This document shows positions 21,114 through 32,044 of a DNA stretch of 64,000 bases, piece by piece. The position numbers and the translations under genes were made by a program. This DNA is from Nepenthes gracilis (Eukaryota > Streptophyta > Magnoliopsida > Caryophyllales > Nepenthaceae). The notes beneath the pieces are model-generated. The model was not told the DNA's origin. It worked only from the letters and a program-made list of their open reading frames with translations, and did no database searches. How positions within the stretch are numbered: position 1 is the first letter of the stretch; every line of letters starts with the position of its first letter. The DNA lies in contig BSYO01000006.1 of NCBI GenBank assembly GCA_033239525.1, positions 14,027,319-14,091,318 on the forward strand, given 5' to 3'.

Positions 21114-22449
21114 GAGTTTACTACTGTTGGCATATTGGAATATTGGTCTTTTTCTGCTGTTGTTCAATGCCGAATACCTGATGTTTTGCATCTGATTATA
21201 TGTAGCATTATCGCTACTTATTTGAACTTGTAGAATCGGTTGGTGACTTCTTGTGCTGTGTGTTGTATCTTGAAGGCAGTACACCTGGGCTTGTTGCTGC
21301 TGTTTTATGTAGCTTGTTATGAGAGGCATGTAGAAATCTGGTTCTCTCTAAATTGCATCTGGATTGCAGTAGTCCAGATGTAGCTGGGGGCCGGCTGCTG
21401 GAGGTGTTAGGGGATGTGGCACATATGCTACTGGCAGGAATTGTAGCTTTCTTTTTTGCTAGAGAGAGGAGCCTAAAGTATTCTTGTCTTCGATGTGTGG
21501 AGTCCTCAATGGGGCTTAGCTGTAGAAGCTTGAAATCCTTCTGCTGCATTGGCTCTGAATTTGGACTGGAGTTCGTGTCCTGCACTGGCTCTAAATTTCG
21601 GTCAAGCTGAGGATGTTGCTGGTATTCTATTTGTGGAGATTTCTGCAGCCGGGTTAGTGGGAATATGCTACTGCCCCTGCTAATGCATGCTTGGTTGCTG
21701 CAATTTTCTTGTGTGAGAGGCTGTGAATGAAGCAGCAAATTATTATGAAGCTGCCTGTTGATGCTGCTGGCTGTTTGGAGTCTTCTCCATTATTTTGATG
21801 ATGCTGCCGATGCTGCTTGTGCAGAAGTCCCTGATCAAGAGAGCAACTGACGGATTGGATGTATGGTGAAGAAGCAACTGCTGGTATGATCTGCTACAGA
21901 CAATTCAGCTTGCTGATGCTGATATTGCCATTCTCTCTCTGTGTTATGTGGAGATGTTAAGGAGAATGTTGGCTGTAATTAGTGGAACGGTGGTATGTGC
22001 TCTGGTGCTGCTGCTGTATGGCCTTAGGCCATCATTCAGGATTGGATGTAGTTGAGTCTCAGCTTACCAAAAAAAAAGAGTCTCAGCAATGAGGAGTCTC
22101 AGTCTCTTTGTGGTACTGATCGAATAGAATGGTTCCTCCTGGTCTGTACTGCGATGGATGGCATGATTGCTATTCGTTTTGCTGAGTTGCTCCAGTCGAT
22201 TCGGGAGTAGCTTATTATGTGTCTGTTCATGTGAAATTTTAGACAGATTTCATATTCTGTTGATTTTGTTGAACGTTGTCATCCTAGAGGTTTTTTTATG
22301 TTTTTTCCTGATGTACCGGTTACTCGGGGTATGCCCTAGCGTTTTATGTTTTATCTCCAAGTCAAAATACTTGGAGATAGAATATAGATTTTGTAATTTT
22401 TTTTCATTTAATCCAAAATACTTACTTACCAAAAATAATTACAAAAAAA
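21114..22449 (+). mobile_element. El-10: 3' region and tail of an El copy
   Basis: CTG/TGCTG-rich non-coding sequence, then a type B end: TTCATATTCTGTTGATT, CATCCTAGAGG, TACTCGGGGTATGCCCTAGC, hairpin ATCTCCAAGT..ACTTGGAGAT, ACTTACTTACC and an A-rich run to about 22449. It is closely related to the El-4 end (GCGATGGATGGCATG in both, at 22151 and 10585). The 5' end is not resolved. Confidence 0.65.
22063..22077 (+). mobile_element. Tail-only insertion: 6 nt plus A9
   Basis: CTTACC-A9 lies between perfect 9-nt repeats GAGTCTCAG at 22054-22062 and 22078-22086. It is the smallest insertion in the window and shows the same fixed end as full copies. Confidence 0.85.
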
Positions 22450-23134
22450 AAAAATTTAATCCCATTCCTCCCGTACCTTTTGACAAGAATTCACCTATGT
22501 TAACTTAATTACCTCCTAATTATTATGATCTTAACCCAGAACCTCACAATATTTTTACCAAAAAATTGACAAAATTCCTCCTACAAAATGTCCAACAAAC
22601 AAAACGTAGATCTGTACAATTTCTTGTACAATAGTATACATATTACAACAACAAACAATACAAATATTCCAAATGCCACAATCCATTTGTGGTGCCAATG
22701 TTATATGTTTGGATACAACGTCGACTCATAAGAGATGCCACCAAGTACCTAAAATCAAACCATAATAATCTACGAAAGCAAATACAATCATCAACACACG
22801 GCAAAACTAAAATATTTTGTACATTATCAATATAACAAATAAATGTCCATCAGAAAGCATAAAAAATCCCCCATACATAAGTACAAAATTACATAATCCA
22901 TGTCTATAAGATAATCTTCCAAATCCTTACCCTAGCCAACAGAAATCTCTACTCCACCTTATAAGCATAAGCTCATGCTCATCTGAATGTAAGAAAATAG
23001 TACGGAATGAGTTGAATGCTTAATAATGTACAATATAATCAAAGATAATAAGCAATATATTCAAAATAATTGTGGAGATGGAATAGGAGCATAACACAGA
23101 TGCGTATGCGTAAAATATGATCAAATGTATTTTC
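22450..23134. other. AT-rich sequence of unknown origin
   Basis: About 680 bp of AT-rich DNA without open frames, El words or LINE motifs. A similar-looking AT-rich stretch lies at 31504-32044, on the other side of LINE-B. The two may be one host sequence split by LINE-B, but I found no clear duplication joining them. Confidence 0.4.
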
Positions 23135-23262
23135 TTTTTTTTTGGTAAGTAAGTAAATAAAATTTAAAATAATCGTAATTATAACACGCTGTTCTAGCTC
23201 CAAGTGTTTTGCCGACTTAGAGGTAGAACAACGAGCTAGGGCATTCCCCGAGCACCACCATG
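23135..23262 (-). other. Family 3' tail of LINE-B
   Basis: Plus-strand T9-GGTAAGTAAG, then the hairpin CTCCAAGT..ACTTAGAGG, then GGGCATTCCCCGAGCACC. This shows the El tail at the end of an ORF2-bearing LINE. Confidence 0.85.
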
Positions 23263-23459
23263 GACCAAATCATGAAACCGAGTGGAAAAAGAAGCAAAAA
23301 GCAACACCAACATCTAGATGAGCATTATCTAAAACGCCGTATGAAACCGGCCAAAAAACATTCGCACTATATAACAAAAGCATCTAAAGAACTAGATCAA
23401 GCTGAAGGTATGAAAACAGCAGCAAAAGCATCAGAGCACTATCGCCCAGCATCCCAATC

Positions 23460-24660
23460 CAATCCGGCTTTGAGTGTTGGAATCCAAACCGGCCATTGTG
23501 AAGATAGATCCCAACCGGCGTAGAATGATGAAATCCAAACCGACCGTTGTGAAGATGAAACAAAACCGGCCATGTGAGGTGAAAATCCAAACCGACCTTG
23601 ATTTAGTAATCGGCCATGGATTTTGAAATCGACTTTATAATATATTTTTAAATCGGCCTTAAGCATGAAATCGGCCTACCCTACCGCATGAGACAAAATC
23701 GGCCATAGGCATGACATCGGCCAATCTTGAAGCATTTGGCAAAATCGGTCTTAAGCAAGAAATCGACCTTCCCAGAAGCATGAGTCAAAATTGGCCAACA
23801 GCGACGATCCAAATCGGCCATCCCTGCAACCAACCCTCCTGCATGATATCGAAACCGGCCCCTATGCATGATAACCGTCGGAACCGGCCCCCTAGCAACA
23901 TGAAATTGAAACCGGCCTAACAAACAGAGCCCGGAAATTTTATTTTATTTTATTTTATTATTTTTATTTTTATTTTGTTATTATTATATTTTTATACTGC
24001 CTACGATAGTCTTTTTTATGCGAAAAAGTCAAACCGACCTTGATTTTGAAATTGCCCTTTGAATTAAATTCGGCTTGATAATATGATTTATAAATCGGCC
24101 AAAATCACGAAATCGGCCTACCCTGAAGCAAGAGGCAAAATCGGCCTTAAGCATGAACATCGGCCTTCCTTGCAGCAAGAGGTTAACTCGGCGAAAAGCA
24201 TGAAAATGGCCGACTCTAAGGCAAGAGTCTAAATCGGCCATAAACAAGAAACTAAATCGGCCTTCCAAACTGGCCCTCTTGCATGAAATCGAAATTGGCC
24301 CCTCTGCTTCTTAAAACATTGAAAACGCCTTAGGCAAGATCTCGGCCGACTCTGAATCGAGAGACAAAATCGGCCTTAAGCAAGATTCTAAATCGGCCTA
24401 CCAATCTAGTCTGCTTGCATGAAAACGAAACAGGCCCTTGCGTGATAAACAATGAAATCGGCCCCCTATTGACAATGAAAATGAAATCGTCCTTAAAAAA
24501 CAGACCCCAGTTATCTATTTATTTTTTTTCTCCTAATCTAAATCGGCCTACCAAACCCACCCTCTAGCATGATATCAAAACCGGCCCCTATGCATGATAA
24601 TCATCGAAACCAACCTCCAATGCTAAATGAAAATGAACTCGGCCTTATAAACAGACCCTA
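23460..24660 (-). repeat. Degenerate minisatellite, AATCGGCC core
   Basis: Around 40 occurrences of AATCGGCC, AACCGGCC or close variants with irregular spacing (roughly 10-35 nt), linked by phrases such as TTAAGCATGA and CCTGAAGCAAGAGG. In element sense the core is GGCCGATTT. It occupies the 3' UTR of LINE-B, the same position as the GGCCGGAGTG array of LINE-J. Confidence 0.85.
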
Positions 24661-24876
24661 GCACTATTTTTTTTCTCCTCTCACCGGCAGCAGACCAACA
24701 GGTCACCCAATCACCCATCAGACCAACAGATCATGGAATAGAAAGACCCAAATGTCAGCCCTAACTGCCGGGAAGCAACTAGGGATAAAGAGATGAAACT
24801 TAGCCAACCAGCATCTCAAACAGTCCAGCAAATACCCATTGTTGAACCAATCGCTCCAGACCACCCAAAAAATCAA

Positions 24877-26837
24877 TTAGCGCTCAACGTTAAGAGGGAT
24901 GCTCCATCTGATTAACACCGATCTGTCCCTATGTGCCTCAGCTACGTGAGAAATCTCCAACTTACCCTTGACCGCTGCGGAAATCCGGTAATCCAACTGG
25001 GTTTCATTTAGCACCCTCGTATTCTTAAACACTCGATGATTTCTCTCCTTCTAGATAAAGTATACTGAGGCCGCAAGGGTGAGGCGGAAAGACCGAGCTT
25101 TGAGATTTTTACCCTTCTAGCGATTGGCAGCCCACAAGATGTTAGAATGCCAATCGGGAAGAGGCCAACGAAAACCAGCCTTTTGGAGCATGAGACGCCA
25201 GACGATTGAGGAGAACGAGCAATCAAAGAAGAGATGGTTATGACTTTCCCTACCTTTGGAGCAGAGGACACAAGATGCAGGAATGTGAAGGAAATGACAA
25301 ACCCAATCCAGAGTATTGAGCCTGAGGTGAATAGCCAGCCAGAGAATAAATGCATGAGCAGGAATGTACATATGGCCCCAAACTAGGCTAGACCATGCCA
25401 CCGCATCTTTTGGCTCATGGAAAAGCCCATAAACAGATTTAGATGAGAAAACCCCATTACGGTCGGCAGTCCAATGTGCCACATCACGGCAAGAAGGATT
25501 AGGGGGAAGGGGGGCATGCTATCCACAATACTAGCAACCTCTATATCAAATGGGTTGGGCCACCTCCAAGCACCATTTATGATGATGTCCTTGACTTTTG
25601 CATCTAAAGGCAACCCGGTTATACATCGGATCCTCTCATTGAACCGATCACAGAGAGGACCGAGCCGATGCCAATAGTCAAGCCAGAGGAAAGTGTCAGC
25701 TCCGTTGCCAATTTGGTATCGAATGTTAGGGTGAAGGGTAGTGCAGAGCTTCATCAATTTTTTCCAACTCCAAGGGGCTGAATCCGGGACTTTGATAGTC
25801 CAGATGCAACAGTCTTTGATTCTATGATCATAGCACCAAGATACCCAAATGGATTCCGGATCCTTAAAGAAGATCCTCCAGAAGTGTCTACTCAACAAAG
25901 CTTTATTCGAAGCAATCAAGTTTTTAATACCTAGCCCACCCTCCTCTTTAGGAGAGCACACGTCTTTCCACGCAACCTTTGCGTAAAATCTACCTTCGTA
26001 GGAACCGTGCCACAGAAAGGAGTGAAAGGATTTTTCGATGCTTTTCAAGATGGATTTAGGAAGGATGAACATGGAGGCCTAGTAGTTATCGATAGTCAAG
26101 AGGATGGAGGAGATTAGTTGGACCCTCCCAGCGAAGGAGAGCCAGCGATTCTTCCAAGATGAAATTCTATGGTGGACTCTTTCCAGGAAAGGTTTACAGT
26201 CAGAGATAGATAGCTTCGTGGTGATGAGAGGGACACCAAGATATCAGACAGGGAGTTTACCAAACTTGAACCCAAGGGTATGAAGGATACCCTGAATGGT
26301 ATTCTCACTAGCAGAGCAACAAAAAACCTCACTCTTATCCAGATTGGGAGTAAGACCAGACAGGTTACTAAAAATTTTAAGACTCTCATGTAAAGCCAGG
26401 ATGGATTTACAGTCAGCTTTGGAGAAAAGAAGGAGATCATCCGCAAAACCAAGCATCACTGTTCGAGTATTTTATATTTCCAGTGGAACTGAAAGTTCGG
26501 ATTAGACCTAGTCATTCTTTCCAGAATACCATTCAGGACTTCCATCCCTAACACAAAAAGTAGGGCGAAAGAGGGTCCCCCTGTCTAAGACCTTTAGCTC
26601 CTCGGAAGAACCCCACAGATTCTCCATTAAGATTGATTGAGAACGAGGTCGTGGTAATGCATCGGCTTATCCATCTGATCATAGGGGGGAATTTCATCAG
26701 CTCAAGGACAGCCAGAATAAAATCCTAATGGATGGAGTCATATGCCTTCATTAGGTCCACCTTTATTGCACAGCGCAGTATCTATGAAGTAAATCCTGAG
26801 CGAGCAAAATATTATCACTAATGTTCCTACCAGTTAC
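24877..26837 (-). pseudogene. LINE-B ORF2, reverse transcriptase to C-terminus
   Basis: Reading leftward: FADD box at 26436-26447 (MLGFADDLLLF), KLPV then a stop where YLGVPL is expected, SWKNRWLSFAGR, MFILPKSILK, KVAWKDVCSPKEEGG, CIWTIKVPDSAPWSW, DTFLWLDYWHRLGPL, a frameshift near 25480, HIPAHAFILWLAI, the zf-RVT region CVLCSKGRESHNHLFFDC, then the C-terminal IRWSIPLNVER and a TAA at 24877-24879. Multiple stops, e.g. at the Trp of VYFIWKERN near 25055. Confidence 0.9.
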
Positions 26838-28500
26838 TATTGAGGTCAAGGCGAGGCGGGATAATAATTTCAAATTTCACTGGAAATGCGCAGAAACTTA
26901 AATTGTTATGCTTGCCTTTGCCGACGACCTCCTCCTCTTCTTCCATGCCGATTCCCAGTCCACTCAGATCCTCAAGGACTGCCTTGATGAATTTCATTTT
27001 ACCTCTGGCCTCTCCGCTACCCCGAATAAGAGTAAAATCTTCATCTGATCTAAGGACACCTCTCTTCATCAGGATATTGCTACTATCATGGGCTTTAAAG
27101 TGGGCAAACTCCCTATCAGATACCTGGGGGTCCCCTTGATAACCACTAGACTCTCGGTCTCTGACTGCAAATCTCTCACCGATAGAATCACTAAGAGGAT
27201 CACATCATGGAAAAATAGATGGCTCTCCTTTGGCGGGCATTTGCAACTTGTTGCCTCCATCCTCTCATCTATCCACCTTTATTGGGCTTCTTTTTTTATT
27301 TTACCCAAATCCATTCTTAAAGCAATTGATAGCATTTTGCGCCGTTTCCTTTGGAATGGATCTCCTGAAGGAAGAGCCAATTCTAAAGTGGCTTGGGATG
27401 ATATTTGCTACCCCAAGTCTAAAGGTGGGTTGGGCATCAAGAACCTGATGGATCAGAATAAGGCTCTTAACTGCAAGTTTCTATGGCGTCTCTTTACTAA
27501 AGACCCGAATTCAGCTTGGTCTTCATGGATCTACAAGAACAGAATCAAGGACCGATGCATTTGGACCCTTAAAATCCCGGCATCTGCCCCTTGGAGCTGG
27601 CGTAAGATTATGAAACTTCGGCCTCATATGCGTGCCCACTCTGTTAAGGACATTATGGATGGTTTTGATACTTTCCTCTAGCACGGTAACTGGCACCCCC
27701 TTGGCCCCCTGAATGAGGTGAGCTCCGATCGTACTCGCCTTGTTTCGGGTTTGCGTTGGAATGTCAAGGTCGATGCAATAATCAGGAACAACAGATGGGC
27801 CTGGCTTAACCCTTTCGACAATGAGGTGTCCCACCTTGTCATGAATATGCCGAGTAACCCTCCTCGTGGCTATCAAAAAGACTCTTTGAGGTGGACTGGG
27901 ACGGTTAATGGCAACTTCTCATCCAAGTCAGCATACCTTCTCATCCATCCTTCCAAACTAAAGGTTATCTGGGCTCCTTTGGTGTGGGGACCATCCCATA
28001 TTCTTTCCCACACATTCACTCTATGGCTCGCTATTAAGGGCAGACTAAATATTTTTTTTTTGGTAAGTAAGGGCAGACTAAATAACCTTGACCACCTCCA
28101 TTATATCCCAAACCTTTCACCTAGATGCACTCTATGCAGCACAGGAGACGAAGACCTCGGGCATCTTCTCTTCTCATGCCCATTCTCCAGTCCTTTTGGG
28201 TTAAAGTTCAAATACATTCCGGTATTCTTTGGCCCCATTTCGAGTGCTATCTTAATATTTTGTGGGCTTCCTCTATATGGAAAGGGAAAAGCCTTATGGC
28301 TGTCTTTAAACGCTTGTCTCTGGCTGCCACGGTCTACTTCATATGGAAGGAGCACAACAATCAAATATTCCAAAAATCCCCCCCAAGACATCTCCCAACT
28401 CTTCTCTTTGGTGGTCAATGTTGTGAGGTTTAAACTAATGACCGTCTCGGTGCATGATAAAGGTGCTCCTAGGCCGTTACGGATTCGTCGGGGTATATAA
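26838..28500 (+). pseudogene. LINE-C ORF2, reverse transcriptase to C-terminus
   Basis: Starts inside the palm at IEVKARRDNNFKFHWKC. Nonsense TAA for Gln near 26899 (T*IVML, expected TQTVML), FADD at 26917-26928, KLPIRYLGVPL, KNRWLSFGGHLQLV, WNGSPEGRANSKVAWDDIC, CIWTLKIPASAPWSW, then TAG for Trp near 27680. The 260-codon frame 27718-28500 includes zf-RVT (CTLCSTGDEDLGHLLFSC) with a frame disturbance near 28200, and ends RIRRGI-TAA. Contains an in-frame tail-only insertion at 28052. Confidence 0.9.
28052..28068 (-). mobile_element. Tail-only insertion (7 nt plus poly(A)), in frame in LINE-C ORF2
   Basis: Plus strand T10-GGTAAGT between perfect 16-nt repeats AAGGGCAGACTAAATA (28036-28051 and 28069-28084). 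Insert plus duplication is 33 bp, so the reading frame is kept and 11 codons (IFFLVSKGRLN-like) are added. Confidence 0.93.
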
Positions 28501-30189
28501 TAAAACCTCCTGTGGGATTGGTTCCCGGTTTATTTCGTTGGACCCTGCATTCTTCGTTTCTCTTAGTTAAAAAAAAAAATGGGGTGTCTTGAGGGTCTTT
28601 CTCTTTTCAGCAATCTCATCCCTTCCCCCCCCCAAAAAAAAGAGGAGGTGTTGACTTCATCGCTGTCCGACGCTCTTGCCTGATTTTTTTTCTTCTCTGC
28701 TGTGACCGTGGTTGCTGCCTATCGAGCGGTTGGTTTTTCCTGTGATGGGTATGTTCGGTTGTTGGGTAGTATGTGTTGAGTGTTGCCGAGCTCTTGGAGC
28801 TTATTGTCTGGCTGTTCTAATTAATGCTGCTCTGGTCCCTGGGTCTGCTGATAGTTGGGGTGCTGGTGCTATGATCTTAAAGTTGATGCTTTTATTGTTT
28901 GAACTCTGAGTGGGGGGTACTGGAAATCTGATGCTACTGAGGCTGGTGCACCTGATTGTGGATTGGGGTTGTTGCTCTGTTGTTGATGCTCCATCTGTCG
29001 GTGTATGTTCTGACCTATGGATTTCTTTCTAGCTTTGTGAGTTTGTTGAAGCTGGCTGGTATTTCTATGCTTTTATAGAATGCCTGATGGAATAGGAAGG
29101 ATTGATGCTGAGGCTGATGCTATAAAGTAGGTGCTGGCTGCTGTAAAGAAGCAACATCTTATCTTGCTGCTGCTCTTATTTGAACGTGTTTGGAAATGTG
29201 GATTTATGTGCTCCTGCTGTAGCTGGCGGAATGCTACTCCTGGAATCAGTGGATTTCATTCCTGTCTTCATCTTTGATCTTAATTATGTGGGTGTGGAGT
29301 GGTCAAGAGGTCGCTTGTATCCCTCACCTGCAGCTTGAGTTTCCTAATCTGTCTCCGATTTCGAGGTGGATTGGTGGCTTTCATTTTCTTTGGCTTAACT
29401 AATCGATTTAGACTCTGTTCTTTGGTTTGCTGAACTGCAGCGAGATCCTGTTGCCTTTGTTTTGCGTGAACTGTCATTATAGCGAGATGGCATTTGTGGG
29501 CAGCACTGATGGTGGAATGGTTTCTTGATCTTAATTATCTTTGTTGGATGATAGTTTGTGCATGAGATTGGTCTGTATCTGTTGTTGCTTTGTTAGATCT
29601 TTGGTATATGGAGACTAAATCCAGATTGTTTGGGTGACTTAGTAGTTTGCTGGTGGAGTGTTGTATGCTGCAAATTGCTGCTGCATTTTGCCGATGAACA
29701 GCAGCTCCTGAAGTAGGCGGTGCTATAAAGCCTTTCTATGTTGCTGATCCCGTGCTGTCCCTTGTGGTTGATCTATGTTGTTGTCTGTGGTTGCTGAAGG
29801 ATGAATGGCAACAATTGCAAGTGCCCATTTCCTTAGGCATTGCTGGATTCTATTGGCGCAGCATTGCTACTACTTCTGATATGAATTTCTGGCACAGCAT
29901 TGCTTGCTGTGTAGGTATTGATTAGCCTTGTATTTGACTGAAGCTGTTGTGTATTCTCTGGATGTCCGAGATTGCAGTTTGCCGAGGCTGGTCTCTGCTT
30001 CTGTTGGTGCTATTTTGCTGGTTGCTAGCAAACACAGCTAGTTCTATACTCCCCTGCTGATGGTAGTAGCTGCTGGACCCGTGAGGTGTTCTGGGTGTTG
30101 TACATAGTTTCTAGGTGTAGTACCTATTTCAAACTTGCATTCAGATGACTGGACTTCCTGTTGTTAATTGGATGTTTTGCTGGTCGGAG
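28501..30189 (+). other. Non-coding El-type region after LINE-C ORF2
   Basis: Immediately after the stop are about 65 bp, an A11 run (28568-28578) and a C10-A8 run (28627-28642). The rest is GCTGCTG/TTGATGCTGG-rich El 3' region with no coding signal. Confidence 0.55.
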
Positions 30190-30560
30190 TTAATCGTTCA
30201 GAGTGGGTTCGCTAATATTCGGTGTGCCCTCCGCCCGGAGTGAATTGCGTATGAAGCTTGGATTGCCTTCGTGGAGGATGAAAAAAAAAAGTTGGGCCAT
30301 GCTTGTGTGAACTCCGGATTCTGGAGTGTGAGAGCTCCGGAATCCGGAGTGTGTGGTGTGAACTCCGAAATCCGGAGTGGGTCCGCTAATATCCGGTGTG
30401 TCTTTCATCCGGAGTGGCCTGCTTTTGTCATCTCTGTTGTTTCCACGTCAAAAAAAAAAAGCTGCGACTTGCGTGTGAGAACTCCGGTTTCGGAAGTGAA
30501 TGAGCTCCGAAATCCGGAGTGTGAGAACTCTGGAATCCGGAGTGATTCCACTTATGTTCG
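30190..30560 (+). repeat. Minisatellite, CCGGAGTG core
   Basis: At least eight variants of AATCCGGAGTG or AACTCCGGA spaced 15-40 nt, partly as inverted pairs (GAACTCCGGATTCTGGAG). Two longer units repeat CTAATATCCGGTGTG or CTAATATTCGGTGTG (30209, 30388). Confidence 0.8.
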
Positions 30561-30668
30561 ATGTTTTCTGTTCTAATTCCAAGTTAAAAAACTTGGGGTT
30601 ATAACATTGTGTTTTGTAATTTTTTTCTCCCATAAATCCAAAATACACACCTACTTACCAAAAAAAAA
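30540..30668 (+). other. Internal family 3' tail in the LINE-C unit
   Basis: Hairpin TCTAATTCCAAGT..ACTTGGGGTTATAA, CTCCCATAAATCC, then ACACACCTACTTACC-A8. Directly follows the minisatellite. Confidence 0.8.
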
Positions 30669-30689
30669 GGGGATTGCGGTTTTCCTATA

Positions 30690-30897
30690 TCCTGTGTTGT
30701 AATATTTTTCATATTCTGTTGGTTCTGTAGAATGTTGGCCTCCTAGAGGTTTTTTTTATGTATTTTCGATGTACTAGTTGCTGGGGTATGCCCTAGCGGT
30801 TTATGTTTTATCCTCAATTCAAAAACTTGTGATAAAACATAGATTTTGTAATTTTTTCTCCCTTTAATCCAAAATACTTACTTACCAAAAAAAAAAA
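30690..30897 (+). other. Terminal family 3' tail (type B) of the LINE-C unit
   Basis: ATATTCTGTTGGTTCTG, CCTCCTAGAGG, GCTGGGGTATGCCCTAGC, weak hairpin, CTCCCTTTAATCC, ACTTACTTACC-A11, then the 15-nt target duplication. May itself be a 5'-truncated tail copy placed behind the internal tail. Confidence 0.85.
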
Positions 30898-31503
30898 GTT
30901 CCTACCAGTTACGATGGCGGTTTGACTTTTGGCTACCAGGAAGGGGAGCGAAGGTTGAAGGCAGGTGGCAATGATTTTGGAGATGATCTTATATAAGACA
31001 TTACAGCAGGCGATGGGACGGAAATCAGAAACTTTGTAGGTGATTTGGACTTCGGAATTAAGCACAATGTGGTCGCATTGATTTTCTTTAAGAGCTTCCC
31101 ATGTTGGACAAAATCTGGAATGGCTTTAATAATGGACGGGTCAATTTTGCTCGAGGCAGCTTTGAAGAAATTGGTAGAAAAACTATCCGGGCCCGTGGTT
31201 TTATTATCATCAATCGAGAATAGGGCCAGACGGATTTCATCAGCAGAGACTGGGTGACAGTGGCCTGGACAGAGGTCATCTGGGACGATTTTGAGGATAA
31301 AAAGGTGGAGGCTCTCCATAGGGAATGGTACGCTCATTCTGCCAGTACCCATGAGGTGCGAAAAGTGATTGATAAAAAGCTGTTGCACTTCCTCTAAACT
31401 GCTCATAAGAGATCCATCCTCTTTGGTTAAAGAGAGGATCCTATTTTTGTTACGAGATCCAGCAATTGATCTAAAGAAGTACTTAGTGCATTCCTTTAGG
31501 TTC
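30898..31503 (-). pseudogene. LINE-B ORF2, N-terminal part of reverse transcriptase region
   Basis: Reads RSIAGSRNKNRILSLTKEDG from about 31490, then LEEVQQLFINHFSHLMGTGR, DEIRLALFSIDDNKTTGPDS (the A/PGPDG motif of LINE RTs), and IPKSKSPTKF before a frameshift; FRPIACCNVLYKIISKII follows in another frame. Ends at the target duplication of the LINE-C unit. LINE-B is 5' truncated at about 31503, so no endonuclease domain is present. Confidence 0.88.
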
Positions 31504-32044
31504 TAAAACATGTAAAAATTTCTTATTTTTGCGAACCAAGGCTAGTACAAACTTCAAGACACTACCCACGATACCTCAAATTTTAATGTCCCGTGGCAGA
31601 TAGTATATCTTTTACCCAATATACAAGTCCAGATAACACATATGCCACCGTAGCACCTCCCATGGCTCAAGAGTATTCCTTGGTCTACCATCACATTATC
31701 GTAAAACATGTTAGGGAATACTACCATTTGAAATATAAATTCTTAATCCAGTTTCATAATTACTTATTCTTATGAGAAAGTCCACCATATTCTTATACAA
31801 AGTTCTCACTCCCTCGAGAACAAATCATTAAACATAACAAATTGTGGAGTTCCCTTCATATACTTTGTATAATTTTCATATTTCTCAGATAAAAATATAT
31901 ATTGTCATTCACTTAGGAGCTTAAGTCTTTACATAATTTAAAATGCATGCACAAATTAACATAAAGCTTAGGAAACATTAGGTTAAATACCAAATAATGA
32001 CGTTCATAAGCTAGGGTTTCAAGTTTCAAGTCCATATTTTATAT
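31504..32044. other. AT-rich sequence of unknown origin
   Basis: 540 bp of AT-rich DNA with no coding or El signal. It ends with ATATTTTATATAAGGG just before an El leader, which looks like a TATA box but may be coincidence. Confidence 0.4.

Larger units (their letters stand above)
26838..30897 (+). mobile_element. LINE-C/El composite inserted as one unit into LINE-B
   Basis: Perfect 15-nt repeats GTTCCTACCAGTTAC lie immediately before (26823-26837) and after (30898-30912) this 4060-bp block. The target is the TGRNISDN codons of LINE-B ORF2. Contents in order: 5'-truncated LINE-C ORF2 (to 28500), an A-run near 28568-28578, TG-rich El 3' region, GGAGTG minisatellite, one internal family tail, and a terminal tail ending in A11. 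ORF2 and El tail were therefore copied into the site together. Confidence 0.85.
23135..31503 (-). mobile_element. LINE-B: LINE with minisatellite 3' UTR, split by LINE-C unit
   Basis: Minus-strand order: 5'-truncated ORF2 (31503 to 30898), a 4.06-kb insertion, ORF2 continued (26837 to 24877), a 1.7-kb 3' UTR with about 1.2 kb of GGCCGATTT-type minisatellite, and the family hairpin tail with T9 at 23135. ORF2 is closest to LINE-J: both share KVAWKDVC/KVAWKHVC and end IRWSIPLNVER or ARWSLSFDTA, an extension absent from the other LINEs here. Confidence 0.85.
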
